From positions 1,229,523 through 1,293,522 of the forward strand of contig NZ_KB849628.1 of the NCBI RefSeq assembly GCF_000368685.1: a DNA stretch of 64,000 bases. Direction: 5' to 3'. Below are positions 1 through 9,858 of the stretch, piece after piece. The position numbers and the translations under genes are program-made. The notes under the pieces were generated by a model, which had not been told where the DNA came from, ran no database searches, and saw nothing but the letters and a program-made list of their open reading frames with translations. Source of the DNA: Acinetobacter baylyi DSM 14961 = CIP 107474. GTDB lineage: Bacteria; Pseudomonadota; Gammaproteobacteria; Pseudomonadales; Moraxellaceae. How positions within the stretch are numbered: position 1 is the first letter of the stretch; each line of letters begins with the position of its first letter.

Positions 1-2297
<2,297 letters not shown>

Positions 2298-2316
2298 GGT
2301 ATTGGTAGTTTAATTT

Positions 2317-2346
2317 AAAAAAACCCCCTCAATTGAGGGGATTTTT
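2317..2346. terminator. Bidirectional rho-independent terminator after valS
   Basis: A perfect stem, CCCCTCAATTGAGGGG (2325-2340), is flanked by an A-run on the left and a T-run on the right. It can therefore stop transcription from valS and also from the small minus-strand genes that converge on it. Confidence 0.9.
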
Positions 2347-2531
2347 CATTTATTAACAATTTCACTACTCTGGTTTATACTGGTTGCGCTATCTAAAACC
2401 GCTTTTTTAATAAAATTTTTGGGTGTTTCATTAACTTTATTAGCAGCCTTTCCAATTTTCTCAGCTTGATTTACACCAAATCCGATTTTATATTCATGAT
2501 TTGGTTTAAATTTTTTCGACTTATGAGTCAT
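2346..2531 (-). CDS. Small hypothetical protein, ribbon-helix-helix-like (61 aa)
   Basis: A short, very basic and AT-rich gene. The start is placed at ATG 2531 (MTHKSKKF), one base after the stop of the upstream small gene, with a GAAGGG ribosome site at the end of that gene; a start five codons earlier is possible. The C-terminal half (NETPKNFIKKAVLDSATS) resembles the second helix of ribbon-helix-helix proteins. It also matches the pattern TP(N/K)xF(L/I)KK of its neighbour, so the two look like diverged duplicates. Tight spacing indicates co-transcription. The function is not recognised; small DNA-binding regulator or antitoxin-like protein is an inference from shape only. Confidence 0.55.
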   Translation of the reverse strand: MTHKSKKFKPNHEYKIGFGVNQAEKIGKAANKVNETPKNFIKKAVLDSATSINQSSEIVNK

Positions 2532-2532
2532 T

Positions 2533-2724
2533 TTATTTCCCTTCATCCAAAACTTCTTCAGCTCTGGCGATAGCTTCTTTCTTTAGAAATTTATTTGGCG
2601 TTGTGTGCACACCATGACGTTCAAGAACCTCAATGGTTTTGTTTAATACCTTAACCTCGTCATTAGTAAAGCTAACACGTTGGATACGGTTTATTTTAAA
2701 TTGATCATCCTCAACCATTACCAT
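2533..2724 (-). CDS. Small hypothetical protein, ribbon-helix-helix-like (63 aa)
   Basis: First gene of a two-gene minus-strand unit that diverges from the large gene at 2850. The protein has a short strand-like segment (RIQRVSFTNDEVKVLNK) followed by two predicted helices (TIEVLERHG, then TPNKFLKKEAIARAEEVLDE). This is the order expected of an RHH/CopG-type DNA-binding protein. Start ATG 2724 or the in-frame ATG 2718; an AGG lies just upstream of both. No toxin of the usual RelE, HipA or PIN type is adjacent. It could autoregulate the divergent promoter region at 2725-2849. The family cannot be named with confidence. Confidence 0.55.
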   Translation of the reverse strand: MVMVEDDQFKINRIQRVSFTNDEVKVLNKTIEVLERHGVHTTPNKFLKKEAIARAEEVLDEGK

Positions 2725-2849
2725 CTACCTAAGCACTAATTCATTCAATATTTGTCTTTAATGCGGCCTATTTCGTTATTTTCAAGGTTGCTCACTTTTA
2801 ATAAAATTAGACGTATAATCTAAAAACTTTGAAATTACTGATTTTATTC

Positions 2850-3716
2850 ATGAAAAACACATTGAATTATACGAAAAAAATCCCCAAAACAAGTATGGGA
2901 AGCAAGAGAGCAATAGAGGTTTCTATTTGTCATTGGATAGATTTACTTGGATATGGCTCTATGTTAAAAGAAGTGAATTTTAATCCTTTAACTCAGCATG
3001 CCCAAGCTACTATAGATAGACTTAAAATTTTTCAGCAAATTATTCGTACAAACTCAAAAGCAAAAATCTACAACTCATTGACAATGAATGATGGTGCTGT
3101 CTTCTATAGAGATTTATCACCTCGCTCCAAATCAGTAACATTCGATTTCCTAAATCGAGCATTTAAAGTGCATAATGCCGTAAATACGCATGAACAAGCT
3201 TTGAGTCTACCTGGGTGTAGAAGTATTGTAGCTGTGGGTTTTAGAGTTCGTGATAAAAATTATACCAAAGAAGATCTCAAAAATGGAATTGGTCAGTATC
3301 TAATTGATCAAGTGAATAATAAAGCTATGAGTACCGAAGAAGCTATTCTTAAGGCTTTAGCAATAAAGCCTTGTTATGATATTGTTCCAGATTTACAGGC
3401 GAACTTTGCATTTACTAAAGCTTATTTAGCAGATGATCGTGGTAGTAAAGGTGGATTTGGCGGCAATAATTTTTATGTAGATTCTTCAATATTCGATACT
3501 AATATACCTGAATCAATAAAAATTAGCGAAGAACAGCCCTTTTTAGACATTAACGGCTTAAATCAGCCTTTTTACAAGATTTTAGAATTTCCAAATATGC
3601 CTCTTAAGCATGTAAATAATGATCTGTTAGATGCTTTTGAAATAGCCGAAAAAATAACAGATGATGAGCAAATAAATAAAAAGCTTAAACAATTTGCATG
3701 GAAACCTAACATATAA
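2850..3716 (+). CDS. Unrecognised 288-aa protein, possibly with a class III nucleotide-cyclase-like fold
   Basis: An AT-rich single gene whose base use differs from the flanking core genes. An upstream TTG (2829) gives 7 more residues, but ATG 2850 (MKNTLNYTKK) is preferred. I do not recognise the family firmly. The order of motifs recalls stand-alone class III cyclase-like proteins. There is an early strand with an acidic residue (CHWIDLLGYGSML, D31), and a second acid in a hairpin (LTMNDGAVFY, D81). A central strand follows (CRSIVAVGFRVR, 123-134), then a late segment (FAFTKAYLADDRG, then NNFYVDSSIFD, ~187-216) like the FGKAYxxAYxLE...hhID pattern of that fold. The usual substrate-binding residues are not obvious, so it may be a degenerate or sensory member. 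No signal peptide or membrane segment is seen. A divergent pair of small RHH-like genes sits 125 bp upstream. Confidence 0.5.
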   Translation: MKNTLNYTKKIPKTSMGSKRAIEVSICHWIDLLGYGSMLKEVNFNPLTQHAQATIDRLKIFQQIIRTNSKAKIYNSLTMNDGAVFYRDLSPRSKSVTFDFLNRAFKVHNAVNTHEQALSLPGCRSIVAVGFRVRDKNYTKEDLKNGIGQYLIDQVNNKAMSTEEAILKALAIKPCYDIVPDLQANFAFTKAYLADDRGSKGGFGGNNFYVDSSIFDTNIPESIKISEEQPFLDINGLNQPFYKILEFPNMPLKHVNNDLLDAFEIAEKITDDEQINKKLKQFAWKPNI

Positions 3717-3717
3717 T

Positions 3718-3849
3718 TTAATTATTATTTTCGAAATTTAAGATTCGTAATCTTTTAGTACGTAGTGGTTGCCACAAAAGGTGTTCTGCATCTGTCGCAT
3801 TACTGCGGATTGCTTCGGCGAATTCTAATAATTTTGAGTCTAATTTCAT
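3718..3849 (-). pseudogene. Truncated DUF559 (endonuclease-like) gene, N-terminal 43 codons
   Basis: A minus-strand frame starts at ATG 3849, preceded by a GGGAGAGG ribosome site. It begins MKLDSKLLEFAEAI and carries the hallmark N-terminal motif of DUF559 proteins (RSNATDAEHLLWQPLRTKRL). It then runs into a TAA after 43 codons, whereas intact members are about 115-130 residues. The catalytic part of this Vsr-like endonuclease fold is absent, and the stump abuts the 3' end of the plus-strand gene ending at 3716. This looks like a remnant left when that gene was inserted or when the rest was deleted. The motif match is seen directly; the history is inference. Confidence 0.6.
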
Positions 3850-3855
3850 TTTTAT

Positions 3856-3910
3856 TATTACCTCTCCCTTGAGCAGCAATGCTGCTCATCTTCTAAAAGG
3901 GGAGGTAATA
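3856..3910. repeat. Imperfect inverted repeat with nested palindrome
   Basis: The outer arms TATTACCTCTCCCTT (3856-3870) and AAAAGGGGAGGTAATA (3895-3910) are near-complementary. Inside lies a perfect GAGCAGC-AAT-GCTGCTC palindrome (3871-3887). The left arm overlaps the ribosome site of the DUF559 remnant. Such CTCTCCCTT/AAGGGAGAGG palindromes are common beside DUF559 genes and may mark a small mobile or repetitive element. Between 3911 and 3977 nothing else is recognisable. Confidence 0.6.
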
Positions 3911-3977
3911 TTCCTTATAAATTTTATGTAGGTATATAATCACTTGCACCTGCTTGTCCCTTTTGGGATGAGGAACA

Positions 3978-5036
3978 CTATTCCGCAAGGAATGAGGGGA
4001 AATCAAAGCCCCCACTCCCCAACAATATCTCCACCCCACTCACCTTTTTCATATACTTTAAACATTCTTTTTCCCATTTCACATGCTGCTTTAACTCAGT
4101 AGCATCTGCATCAATGGCTTTATACATATCACTGATATGTACCTGATTGGCTTTGAGTTTTTTAACCAATTGAAACGAGTTTAGAATGTCATCAATCTGG
4201 CTTTCAAGCTGCTGACTTTGCGTATCTAAAGCCAATTTATAAAATTTCACTTGCTCAGGGCTAAGCTCTTTTGAGGTAGCACCTTTATTTTGTTCAAGCT
4301 GTAACTGCATTTTGAGCAAATGAAATAAATCCTGCTGTTCATAGGCTTGGCTGGCTTGTTGAAATAGCTCAGTTTTTTCTACTTTTCTAGTTTCATTCTG
4401 CTCACGATCTGGGTGAATTATAGCGGCAATTTTTAAATACATCGTTTTGAGTGATTGCGCTGCCATCTGCTCGGCCTGTTCGCGTTTTTGTTGCTGTCGT
4501 AGCTGTTTGGCCTGATCACGTGCCTGTTTCTGCTCGGCTACATAGCGCTCAAAATCAGCCTCGGCTGCATCTTCTGGGTCGAACTCATGCGCTGTATTTT
4601 GTATAGGTTCGGCATGCGCTGACACTTCTTTTGGAGCTTTACGTTGGTTATGCTCAGCGTGCTGGCGATAAAAGATATCTATCTGAATTGCCTGTTTAAA
4701 CTGTTCAGCATTGAGCATCTGAGAGTGCTTTAAGCGCTTTGCAAGCTGGGCAATTTTCTCGTCAAGCTTGGCGATCTCTGCTTTAGAAAATTCATGTTCA
4801 TGCAATACATTCCAGAGCTGGGTGAGCTGCTGAAACCAGAGTTCGTGCAATTCGTGATACAAAGGCAACAGCTTTTGCCGGGTGTAATCCTGAATCTCGG
4901 TTTGCGCATTTTGCCATGTCGCCAACATCGTTTTTTGTTGTTCAATTTTCTCAATCAGCACATTCAGTTTTTTCTGCGGCCCAGATACGTCTCTGTTTTT
5001 CTTGATCGTAACCTTAAGATCAAAAGACATAGCCAT
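3978..5036 (-). CDS. J-domain protein with long coiled-coil regions (352 aa)
   Basis: A soluble, highly charged and Gln-rich protein. A J-domain-like segment sits in the middle (LKTMYLKIAAIIHPDREQNE, HPD at residues 208-210), followed by a helix-rich stretch that completes the J fold. The long helical N-terminus (20-130) and the Glu/Gln/Ala-rich linker (155-195) look like coiled coil. J-domains use HPD to stimulate Hsp70 (DnaK) ATPase, so this is probably a specialised DnaK co-chaperone; its client is unknown. It lacks the G/F region and zinc fingers of DnaJ. Start M1 or M3 (MSFDLKVTIKK). It is a stand-alone gene, with the AEC gene upstream on the same strand. Confidence 0.7.
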   Translation of the reverse strand: MAMSFDLKVTIKKNRDVSGPQKKLNVLIEKIEQQKTMLATWQNAQTEIQDYTRQKLLPLYHELHELWFQQLTQLWNVLHEHEFSKAEIAKLDEKIAQLAKRLKHSQMLNAEQFKQAIQIDIFYRQHAEHNQRKAPKEVSAHAEPIQNTAHEFDPEDAAEADFERYVAEQKQARDQAKQLRQQQKREQAEQMAAQSLKTMYLKIAAIIHPDREQNETRKVEKTELFQQASQAYEQQDLFHLLKMQLQLEQNKGATSKELSPEQVKFYKLALDTQSQQLESQIDDILNSFQLVKKLKANQVHISDMYKAIDADATELKQHVKWEKECLKYMKKVSGVEILLGSGGFDFPSFLAE

Positions 5037-5090
5037 CTACCACCTAAAAATGAAAAAGTGTAGCAACAATATTTACAGGAAGATACGTTG

Positions 5091-5996
5091 TTATCCCACC
5101 CACCAAATCACCAGCGGTAAGGTCACGGCCGCACACAGGGTTTGTAAGCTAATCACTGCTGCCATAAGCTGACTATCACCACGCAGCACCTTGGTTAAAA
5201 TGTAAGCCGCAGATGCCGTTGGCAATGCAAAAAAGACCACCATGATCTGGGTTTCGAGTGCCGATAACCCCATCCACATACACACCACGTAAGCCAGCGC
5301 AGGCATTACAAGTAAACGCGCAGCGGTATCGAGTAGCAAGGCGGGCACATCTTTTTTCATTTCCATAAACTGTAAAGCCGCGCCTACACAGAGTAACCCC
5401 AAAGGTAAGCTAGACGATGAAAACAGCTTGAGTAAATTTAAAATACCGTCCCACAGCGGAATCTGAAGTGCATTGAATACTCCACCAAATAGACAAGAGA
5501 CAATGAGCGGATTTTTCAGTAATGCCAGCAGTACGGGTTTAAGGGCCATATTTTCACTTGAGGTGAGTGACAGTACCGAAATTACATTGACTACCGGAAT
5601 ACTGACCGCCAGTAAAATGGCCAAGATCGCCATGCCCTCTTTGTGATAGAGCGCTGCCACCAAAGCCAAGCCAATATAGGTATTAAAACGCACAATACTT
5701 TGTACATGTACGCCAAAGCGTGCCGGTCGGATATCTTTGAGATACTTGATGCCATACAGCACAATGGTGGTCACAGCAATAACTGCAAACATCACGAAAA
5801 TCACGTACTTTAGATTTTGAAAATCAATTTTGGCCGTAACAAGCGTATGAAACAGTAGCGCTGGAAAGAGCACGTAATAATTGAGCTTTTCTGCGCCTGC
5901 CCAAAATTCTGCACTAAAAAATTGATAGGTTTTAAACAGATACCCTGTCGCAATCAGCGCAATCAAGGGAAAAAGTGCAAGAAAGATATGAGCCAT
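5091..5996 (-). CDS. AEC family transporter (auxin efflux carrier-like permease)
   Basis: A 301-residue inner-membrane protein with about ten hydrophobic segments arranged as two bundles. The N-terminus (FLALFPLIALIATGYLFK) and the LNYYVLFPALLFHTLV segment are typical of the AEC/MdcF family, which exports or imports small organic anions. The second half has the family's helix pattern around PLGLLCVGAALQF. The substrate cannot be inferred. No regulator is adjacent, and the 54-bp gap to the J-domain gene leaves co-transcription open. Confidence 0.85.
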   Translation of the reverse strand: MAHIFLALFPLIALIATGYLFKTYQFFSAEFWAGAEKLNYYVLFPALLFHTLVTAKIDFQNLKYVIFVMFAVIAVTTIVLYGIKYLKDIRPARFGVHVQSIVRFNTYIGLALVAALYHKEGMAILAILLAVSIPVVNVISVLSLTSSENMALKPVLLALLKNPLIVSCLFGGVFNALQIPLWDGILNLLKLFSSSSLPLGLLCVGAALQFMEMKKDVPALLLDTAARLLVMPALAYVVCMWMGLSALETQIMVVFFALPTASAAYILTKVLRGDSQLMAAVISLQTLCAAVTLPLVIWWVG

Positions 5997-6240
5997 GTTC
6001 GATCAGTGTCTACTATCGTTATTTTTAAATCCTGACTCATTCTATGCGCAAAAATCGGATCAGGCTTAAAATTTGCGTTAAACTTAAGCAAATGAACAAA
6101 AATAAAGCAAGAACAACGCGTAGCACATAACACTTTTATCGATATAGAAGGGCAAAGCGTATCAGATGAAACCGTCATAAAGCACTCTTTTTGCCCAGTC
6201 TGCACCACACTTATCGGAAGATTTAAATTTTAATCCACTA

Positions 6241-6257
6241 TTGGTGCGTTTTTTGCT
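6241..6257 (+). promoter_or_regulatory. Candidate sigma-54 (RpoN) promoter of the ammonium transporter
   Basis: The stretch TTGGTGCG-TTTT-TTGCT matches the -24/-12 consensus YTGGCACG-N4-TTGCW. It keeps the GG and GC dinucleotides at the right spacing, with two mismatches in the -24 element. It lies about 100 bp before the amt start, in the 360-bp gap 5997-6356, where nothing else stands out. Sigma-54/NtrC control of ammonium transporters is well known. That use here is inference. Confidence 0.5.
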
Positions 6258-6356
6258 TTAAATAGGCAAATTAATCCGATCATAGATTGTGATTAATCAC
6301 CCTTTAGATTTTCTTAACCATTTTGGTGCATAAATATCTTTTTTTATGCAGCCAAA

Positions 6357-7574
6357 ATGGGCTTAAGCACTTTTTTTGAGCAAATTATGCAAAATGTCGA
6401 TTTATTTTTCTTATTGCTCGGCGCAGTGCTGGTTCTGGCCATGCATGCCGGGTTTGCGTTTTTAGAGCTGGGCACCGTGCGGCATAAGAATCAGGTCAAT
6501 GCGCTCAGTAAGATTCTGACCGATTTTTCTATTTCTGCAATTGCTTACTTTTTTGTAGGCTACTACATCTCCTATGGGCACAGCTTCTTTCAAACTGGTG
6601 CTGTGCTCGCCGCGGATCATGGCTATAACCTGATGCGCTGTTTCTTTTTACTAACCTTCGCCGCTGCCATTCCGGCCATTATTTCAGGCGGTATAGCCGA
6701 GCGCGCCAAAATGCGCCCACAGGCCATTGCCACATTTGCACTGGTGGCGTTGGTGTATCCACTGTTTGAAGGTATGGCATGGAACGGTAACTTTGGTTTG
6801 CAAAAGTGGCTCGAAAGCCAATTTGGCGCGAGTTTTCACGACTTTGCTGGCTCGGTTGTCGTTCATGCGATGGGTGGCTGGATTGCATTGGCAGCCGTAA
6901 TGCTCTTGGGTGCTCGTCATGGTCGTTATAAAAAAGATGGTCGTGTCAGTGCTCATCCGCCCTCTTCCATTCCATTTTTGGCACTAGGCTCATGGATTTT
7001 GATTGTGGGTTGGTTTGGCTTTAATGTCATGAGTGCTCAGCGTGTCGATGCCATTTCAGGCTTGGTGGCCATCAATTCACTGATGGCGATGGTGGGCGGT
7101 ACCTTAAGCGCCAACTTTATGGGAAAAAATGACCCTGGCTTTTTACACAACGGCCCACTGGCAGGCCTGGTCGCCATCTGTGCAGGTTCAGATATTGTGC
7201 ATCCTGTGAGTGCATTGGTGATCGGTGTTATAGCTGGAATCATCTTTGTGAAGCTATTTACCTATACACAAAACAAGCTCAAGATCGATGACGTACTTGG
7301 TGTATGGCCATTGCATGGCGTCTGTGGTGCCCTTGGAGGCCTTGCAGTAGGTGTATTTGGGCAAAAAGCTTTCGGCGGACTGGGTGGTGTCTCAATGATG
7401 TCTCAACTGATTGGTACGACTTTTGCAATTGTTATTGCATTGGTAGGGGGATTTGTTGTGTATGGCATTTTAAAAGCAACTCTCGGCATTCGCCTATCGC
7501 AAGAAGAAGAATTTCAAGGTGCAGATTTATCTATTCATAAAATATCTGCAAATTCTGAAGATGGTATGTTTTAA
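6357..7574 (+). CDS. amt: Ammonium transporter (Amt/AmtB family)
   Basis: An integral membrane channel of 405 residues and about eleven helices that moves ammonium across the inner membrane. Family landmarks are AFLELGTVRHKNQVNALSK (helix 1 to 2), a ...GGIAERAKMRP segment, the HAMGGWIALAA region with a pore-lining His, and LHGVCGALGGLAVGVFG with the second conserved His. The C-terminal tail (EEEFQGADLSIHK) corresponds to the regulatory tail that contacts GlnK. No cleavable signal is evident. No glnK neighbours it, unlike the common glnK-amtB operon. A sigma-54-like promoter lies upstream and a strong terminator downstream, so it is probably monocistronic and nitrogen-regulated. Confidence 0.93.
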   Translation: MGLSTFFEQIMQNVDLFFLLLGAVLVLAMHAGFAFLELGTVRHKNQVNALSKILTDFSISAIAYFFVGYYISYGHSFFQTGAVLAADHGYNLMRCFFLLTFAAAIPAIISGGIAERAKMRPQAIATFALVALVYPLFEGMAWNGNFGLQKWLESQFGASFHDFAGSVVVHAMGGWIALAAVMLLGARHGRYKKDGRVSAHPPSSIPFLALGSWILIVGWFGFNVMSAQRVDAISGLVAINSLMAMVGGTLSANFMGKNDPGFLHNGPLAGLVAICAGSDIVHPVSALVIGVIAGIIFVKLFTYTQNKLKIDDVLGVWPLHGVCGALGGLAVGVFGQKAFGGLGGVSMMSQLIGTTFAIVIALVGGFVVYGILKATLGIRLSQEEEFQGADLSIHKISANSEDGMF

Positions 7575-7593
7575 ATATTCAGTTTGTGCTTTT

Positions 7594-7618
7594 GCGGCTC
7601 TCAGGGCCGCTTTTTTTA
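7594..7618 (+). terminator. Rho-independent terminator after amt
   Basis: GCGGC...GCCGC stem (GCGGCTCTCAGGGCCGC) followed by a run of seven T, 20 bp after the amt stop. Confidence 0.85.
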
Positions 7619-7690
7619 TACGCTATTCTTAAGTGATTGCTCATTTTTCTCATTTGTAATAAAGCGGTCTTTACTCACTCCAACTTTGAT

Positions 7691-8386
7691 ATGTCACATC
7701 GTCACTTTCTCATTTTACAAGACATTCTGCTTGTATTTAGTGCTATTGTTCTTTTGGTCATCTTTCCAATAGGTGGTGTGATCGATAGGCATTTGATTCA
7801 ACCTTGGATCAGTCATTCAGGACAGTTCTTTGCCCGAGATAACTGGTATTTGGCAACCCTGAATCATGTCATTGTCAAAGATTTGCTAATTGGTGTTTAT
7901 GTCATTTTTTTAGTGCTCTGGCTATGTACTTTCAAAATTCAGCGACTAAAGATATACCGTTGGCAATATGGTTATATGTTTTGGGTGAGTATGCTCTCCA
8001 CAAATATAGTGGGATTGATCAAGTCACAGTCAGCTCATGCATGTCCATGGAATATGACACATGCAACTACGCAGGGTTATATCTGGGATTTTTCCGCAAC
8101 GCACGGTCATTGTTTCCCAGGTGGACATGCCAGTGCTGGGTTTGCTTTAATGACAGGATACTTTGTTTATCGCTCCACCCAATATTTTCGTGCTGTTTTC
8201 TATCTGCTTGCAGGAATTCTATTGGGTTTTGCTATGGGATGGGCACAAATGATGCGCGGTGCACATTTTTTAAGCCACAATTTATGGACATGGTGGGTCG
8301 TGTGGGCAATCAATTGTGTTTTGTATGCATGGGCACATCGATATTTAGAAACTACCACTACATCAAGAGATAGAGTTAAATTTTAA
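7691..8386 (+). CDS. PAP2-family membrane phosphatase
   Basis: Start ATG 7691 (MSHRHFLILQ); the frame is open from 7637 by a TTG, but that extension is not hydrophobic. The protein has about five or six membrane helices. It carries the PAP2 signature in degenerate form: K...CPW (motif 1), FPGGHASAG (motif 2, catalytic His) and RGAHFLSHNLW (motif 3, with R and nucleophile His). Members dephosphorylate lipid phosphates such as undecaprenyl pyrophosphate, phosphatidylglycerol phosphate or lipid A on the periplasmic side. It converges on pmrBA, and PAP2 enzymes of this subtype are often found with lipid A modification genes. A role in lipid A or carrier-lipid phosphate removal is an inference. 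Confidence 0.85.
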   Translation: MSHRHFLILQDILLVFSAIVLLVIFPIGGVIDRHLIQPWISHSGQFFARDNWYLATLNHVIVKDLLIGVYVIFLVLWLCTFKIQRLKIYRWQYGYMFWVSMLSTNIVGLIKSQSAHACPWNMTHATTQGYIWDFSATHGHCFPGGHASAGFALMTGYFVYRSTQYFRAVFYLLAGILLGFAMGWAQMMRGAHFLSHNLWTWWVVWAINCVLYAWAHRYLETTTTSRDRVKF

Positions 8387-8521
8387 TGCAATACAGAAAA
8401 ATCGACACATCTGCAAAATAGGTTAAAATTGCCATGATGTGTGCATATTAAAAACAGACTCATGAAGCGGCATAAGCCACTTCCAGTGATTTCAAAAACT
8501 GCTTTGCATGACCCAATCAAA

Positions 8522-9847
8522 TTACGTTTTTAAAAACTTGGGTAAGCGCACCAATACACTTAAACCGCCAAGTTCAGGGCTTTTCGCCAAAATAAGCTCA
8601 CCTCCCAAACGTTGCGTGGCTTTATCAACAATCGATAATCCTAAGCCGCTTCCAACTTCCAGATGATGATGAACACGATAAAAGCGTTTCAATACCTGAT
8701 CGTAATACTGTGGGTCAATTCCTGCTCCGCTGTCTTCAATTTGCACACATGCGAAAGCTTTTTCATCTTGATAGACAGAGATATTGATCACGCCCGCAGC
8801 AGGTGTGTATTTAATTGCATTATCAATTAAATTAAAAATAATAGAATGAACTGTCGGTTCAATGCTCACCATTTCAATATCTTCATTTCTCTCAAAACCT
8901 AAATCGATTTCTTTTTCCATGGCCATATTCATCAACTGCTCTACACAGTTGAGCGTGACATCATTGAGTAAAAAAGTGGTATGGCGTTCAATTGAACTCA
9001 GCGATACATCCTGTTTGGCCAGCGCCAGTAATTGCGTCACCAGATGCTGAATACGTGCTAAACCTTTGCCTAGGTTTTGTAAGGCTGCATGATCTGGAAA
9101 CTGGCTCAACAGAATTTTGGTCTGTAAATTTAGTGCGGTAATAGGAGTTCTTAACTCATGTGCGGCATCGGCCACAAACTGTTTTTGTTCCTGCTGCGAC
9201 TCAGATATTCGCTCAAATAAACGATTCATTTCCTCAATCGTTGGCAGCAGCTCTTCTGGATAAGTTTCATCATGAATTGGAGATAAATCACTAGAGTCAC
9301 GCTGAGTCAACTCACGCTTAAAGTCATCAAACGGTTTAAGATTACGTCGGATAATTCCCGCCAAGCCGATCAAGGCAAACGGTAAAATAATACCGTAAGG
9401 CAAGAACATACTTGCAGCCAGTTCAAGTGCTACGACTTTACGCACTTTCTCTAACTGGCTCACCTGAATCTGATAATCTTCCAGAGGTAGTACATAAGCG
9501 CGCAAAATGCCCTGTTTGGTTTCCTGCGAATAAAATCCCGCTTTTTTAACTGGTGGAATCAGAAGCTGATTTTCATCTTGTAGATGCCTTTGATCATCAT
9601 AGGCCCAGATATCAACCAACAGGTCTTCTTCATGGTACTCATGATTGGCCTGAAAATGACTATCGACATTGTAAAGCGGCTGGCGTGCAGTACGGTCTGC
9701 CAGATAGCGCATCTGCTCATCCAGAATCTGATTGGTCTCATGCAATGCCACTTTATAGGCAGTAAAGACCAATACACATCCAAGTAGAACACTAAATATG
9801 GAGGTGACCCAGATTAACCGACGTCGTAGTGAATAATGCTGGGTCAT
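8522..9847 (-). CDS. pmrB: Sensor histidine kinase PmrB
   Basis: An inner-membrane sensor of 441 residues that phosphorylates PmrA; in Acinetobacter the pair controls lipid A phosphoethanolamine addition and polymyxin tolerance. The layout is: TM1 (~10-31), a periplasmic domain (~32-140), TM2 (~145-166), then HAMP-like linker, HisKA with the phospho-acceptor His230 (DAAHELRTPITALN), the N box (NLIDNAIKYTP) and G boxes (DSGAGIDP, GSGLGLSIV). It is strongly like the A. baumannii PmrB sequence as I recall it. It lies 11 bp downstream of pmrA in the same unit. The kinase core is intact, with no obvious damage. Confidence 0.94.
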   Translation of the reverse strand: MTQHYSLRRRLIWVTSIFSVLLGCVLVFTAYKVALHETNQILDEQMRYLADRTARQPLYNVDSHFQANHEYHEEDLLVDIWAYDDQRHLQDENQLLIPPVKKAGFYSQETKQGILRAYVLPLEDYQIQVSQLEKVRKVVALELAASMFLPYGIILPFALIGLAGIIRRNLKPFDDFKRELTQRDSSDLSPIHDETYPEELLPTIEEMNRLFERISESQQEQKQFVADAAHELRTPITALNLQTKILLSQFPDHAALQNLGKGLARIQHLVTQLLALAKQDVSLSSIERHTTFLLNDVTLNCVEQLMNMAMEKEIDLGFERNEDIEMVSIEPTVHSIIFNLIDNAIKYTPAAGVINISVYQDEKAFACVQIEDSGAGIDPQYYDQVLKRFYRVHHHLEVGSGLGLSIVDKATQRLGGELILAKSPELGGLSVLVRLPKFLKT

Positions 9848-9858
9848 CCCCTAGTTCC

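Noticed and set aside
5963..6208. 81-codon minus-strand frame upstream of the AEC gene
   Set aside because: It overlaps the AEC start, is Cys/Phe-rich without a ribosome site, and looks like leader sequence.
8463..8534. Short 23-codon plus-strand frame at the end of pmrB
   Set aside because: Overlaps the pmrB 3' end with no ribosome site; the frame is too short to support without conservation data.
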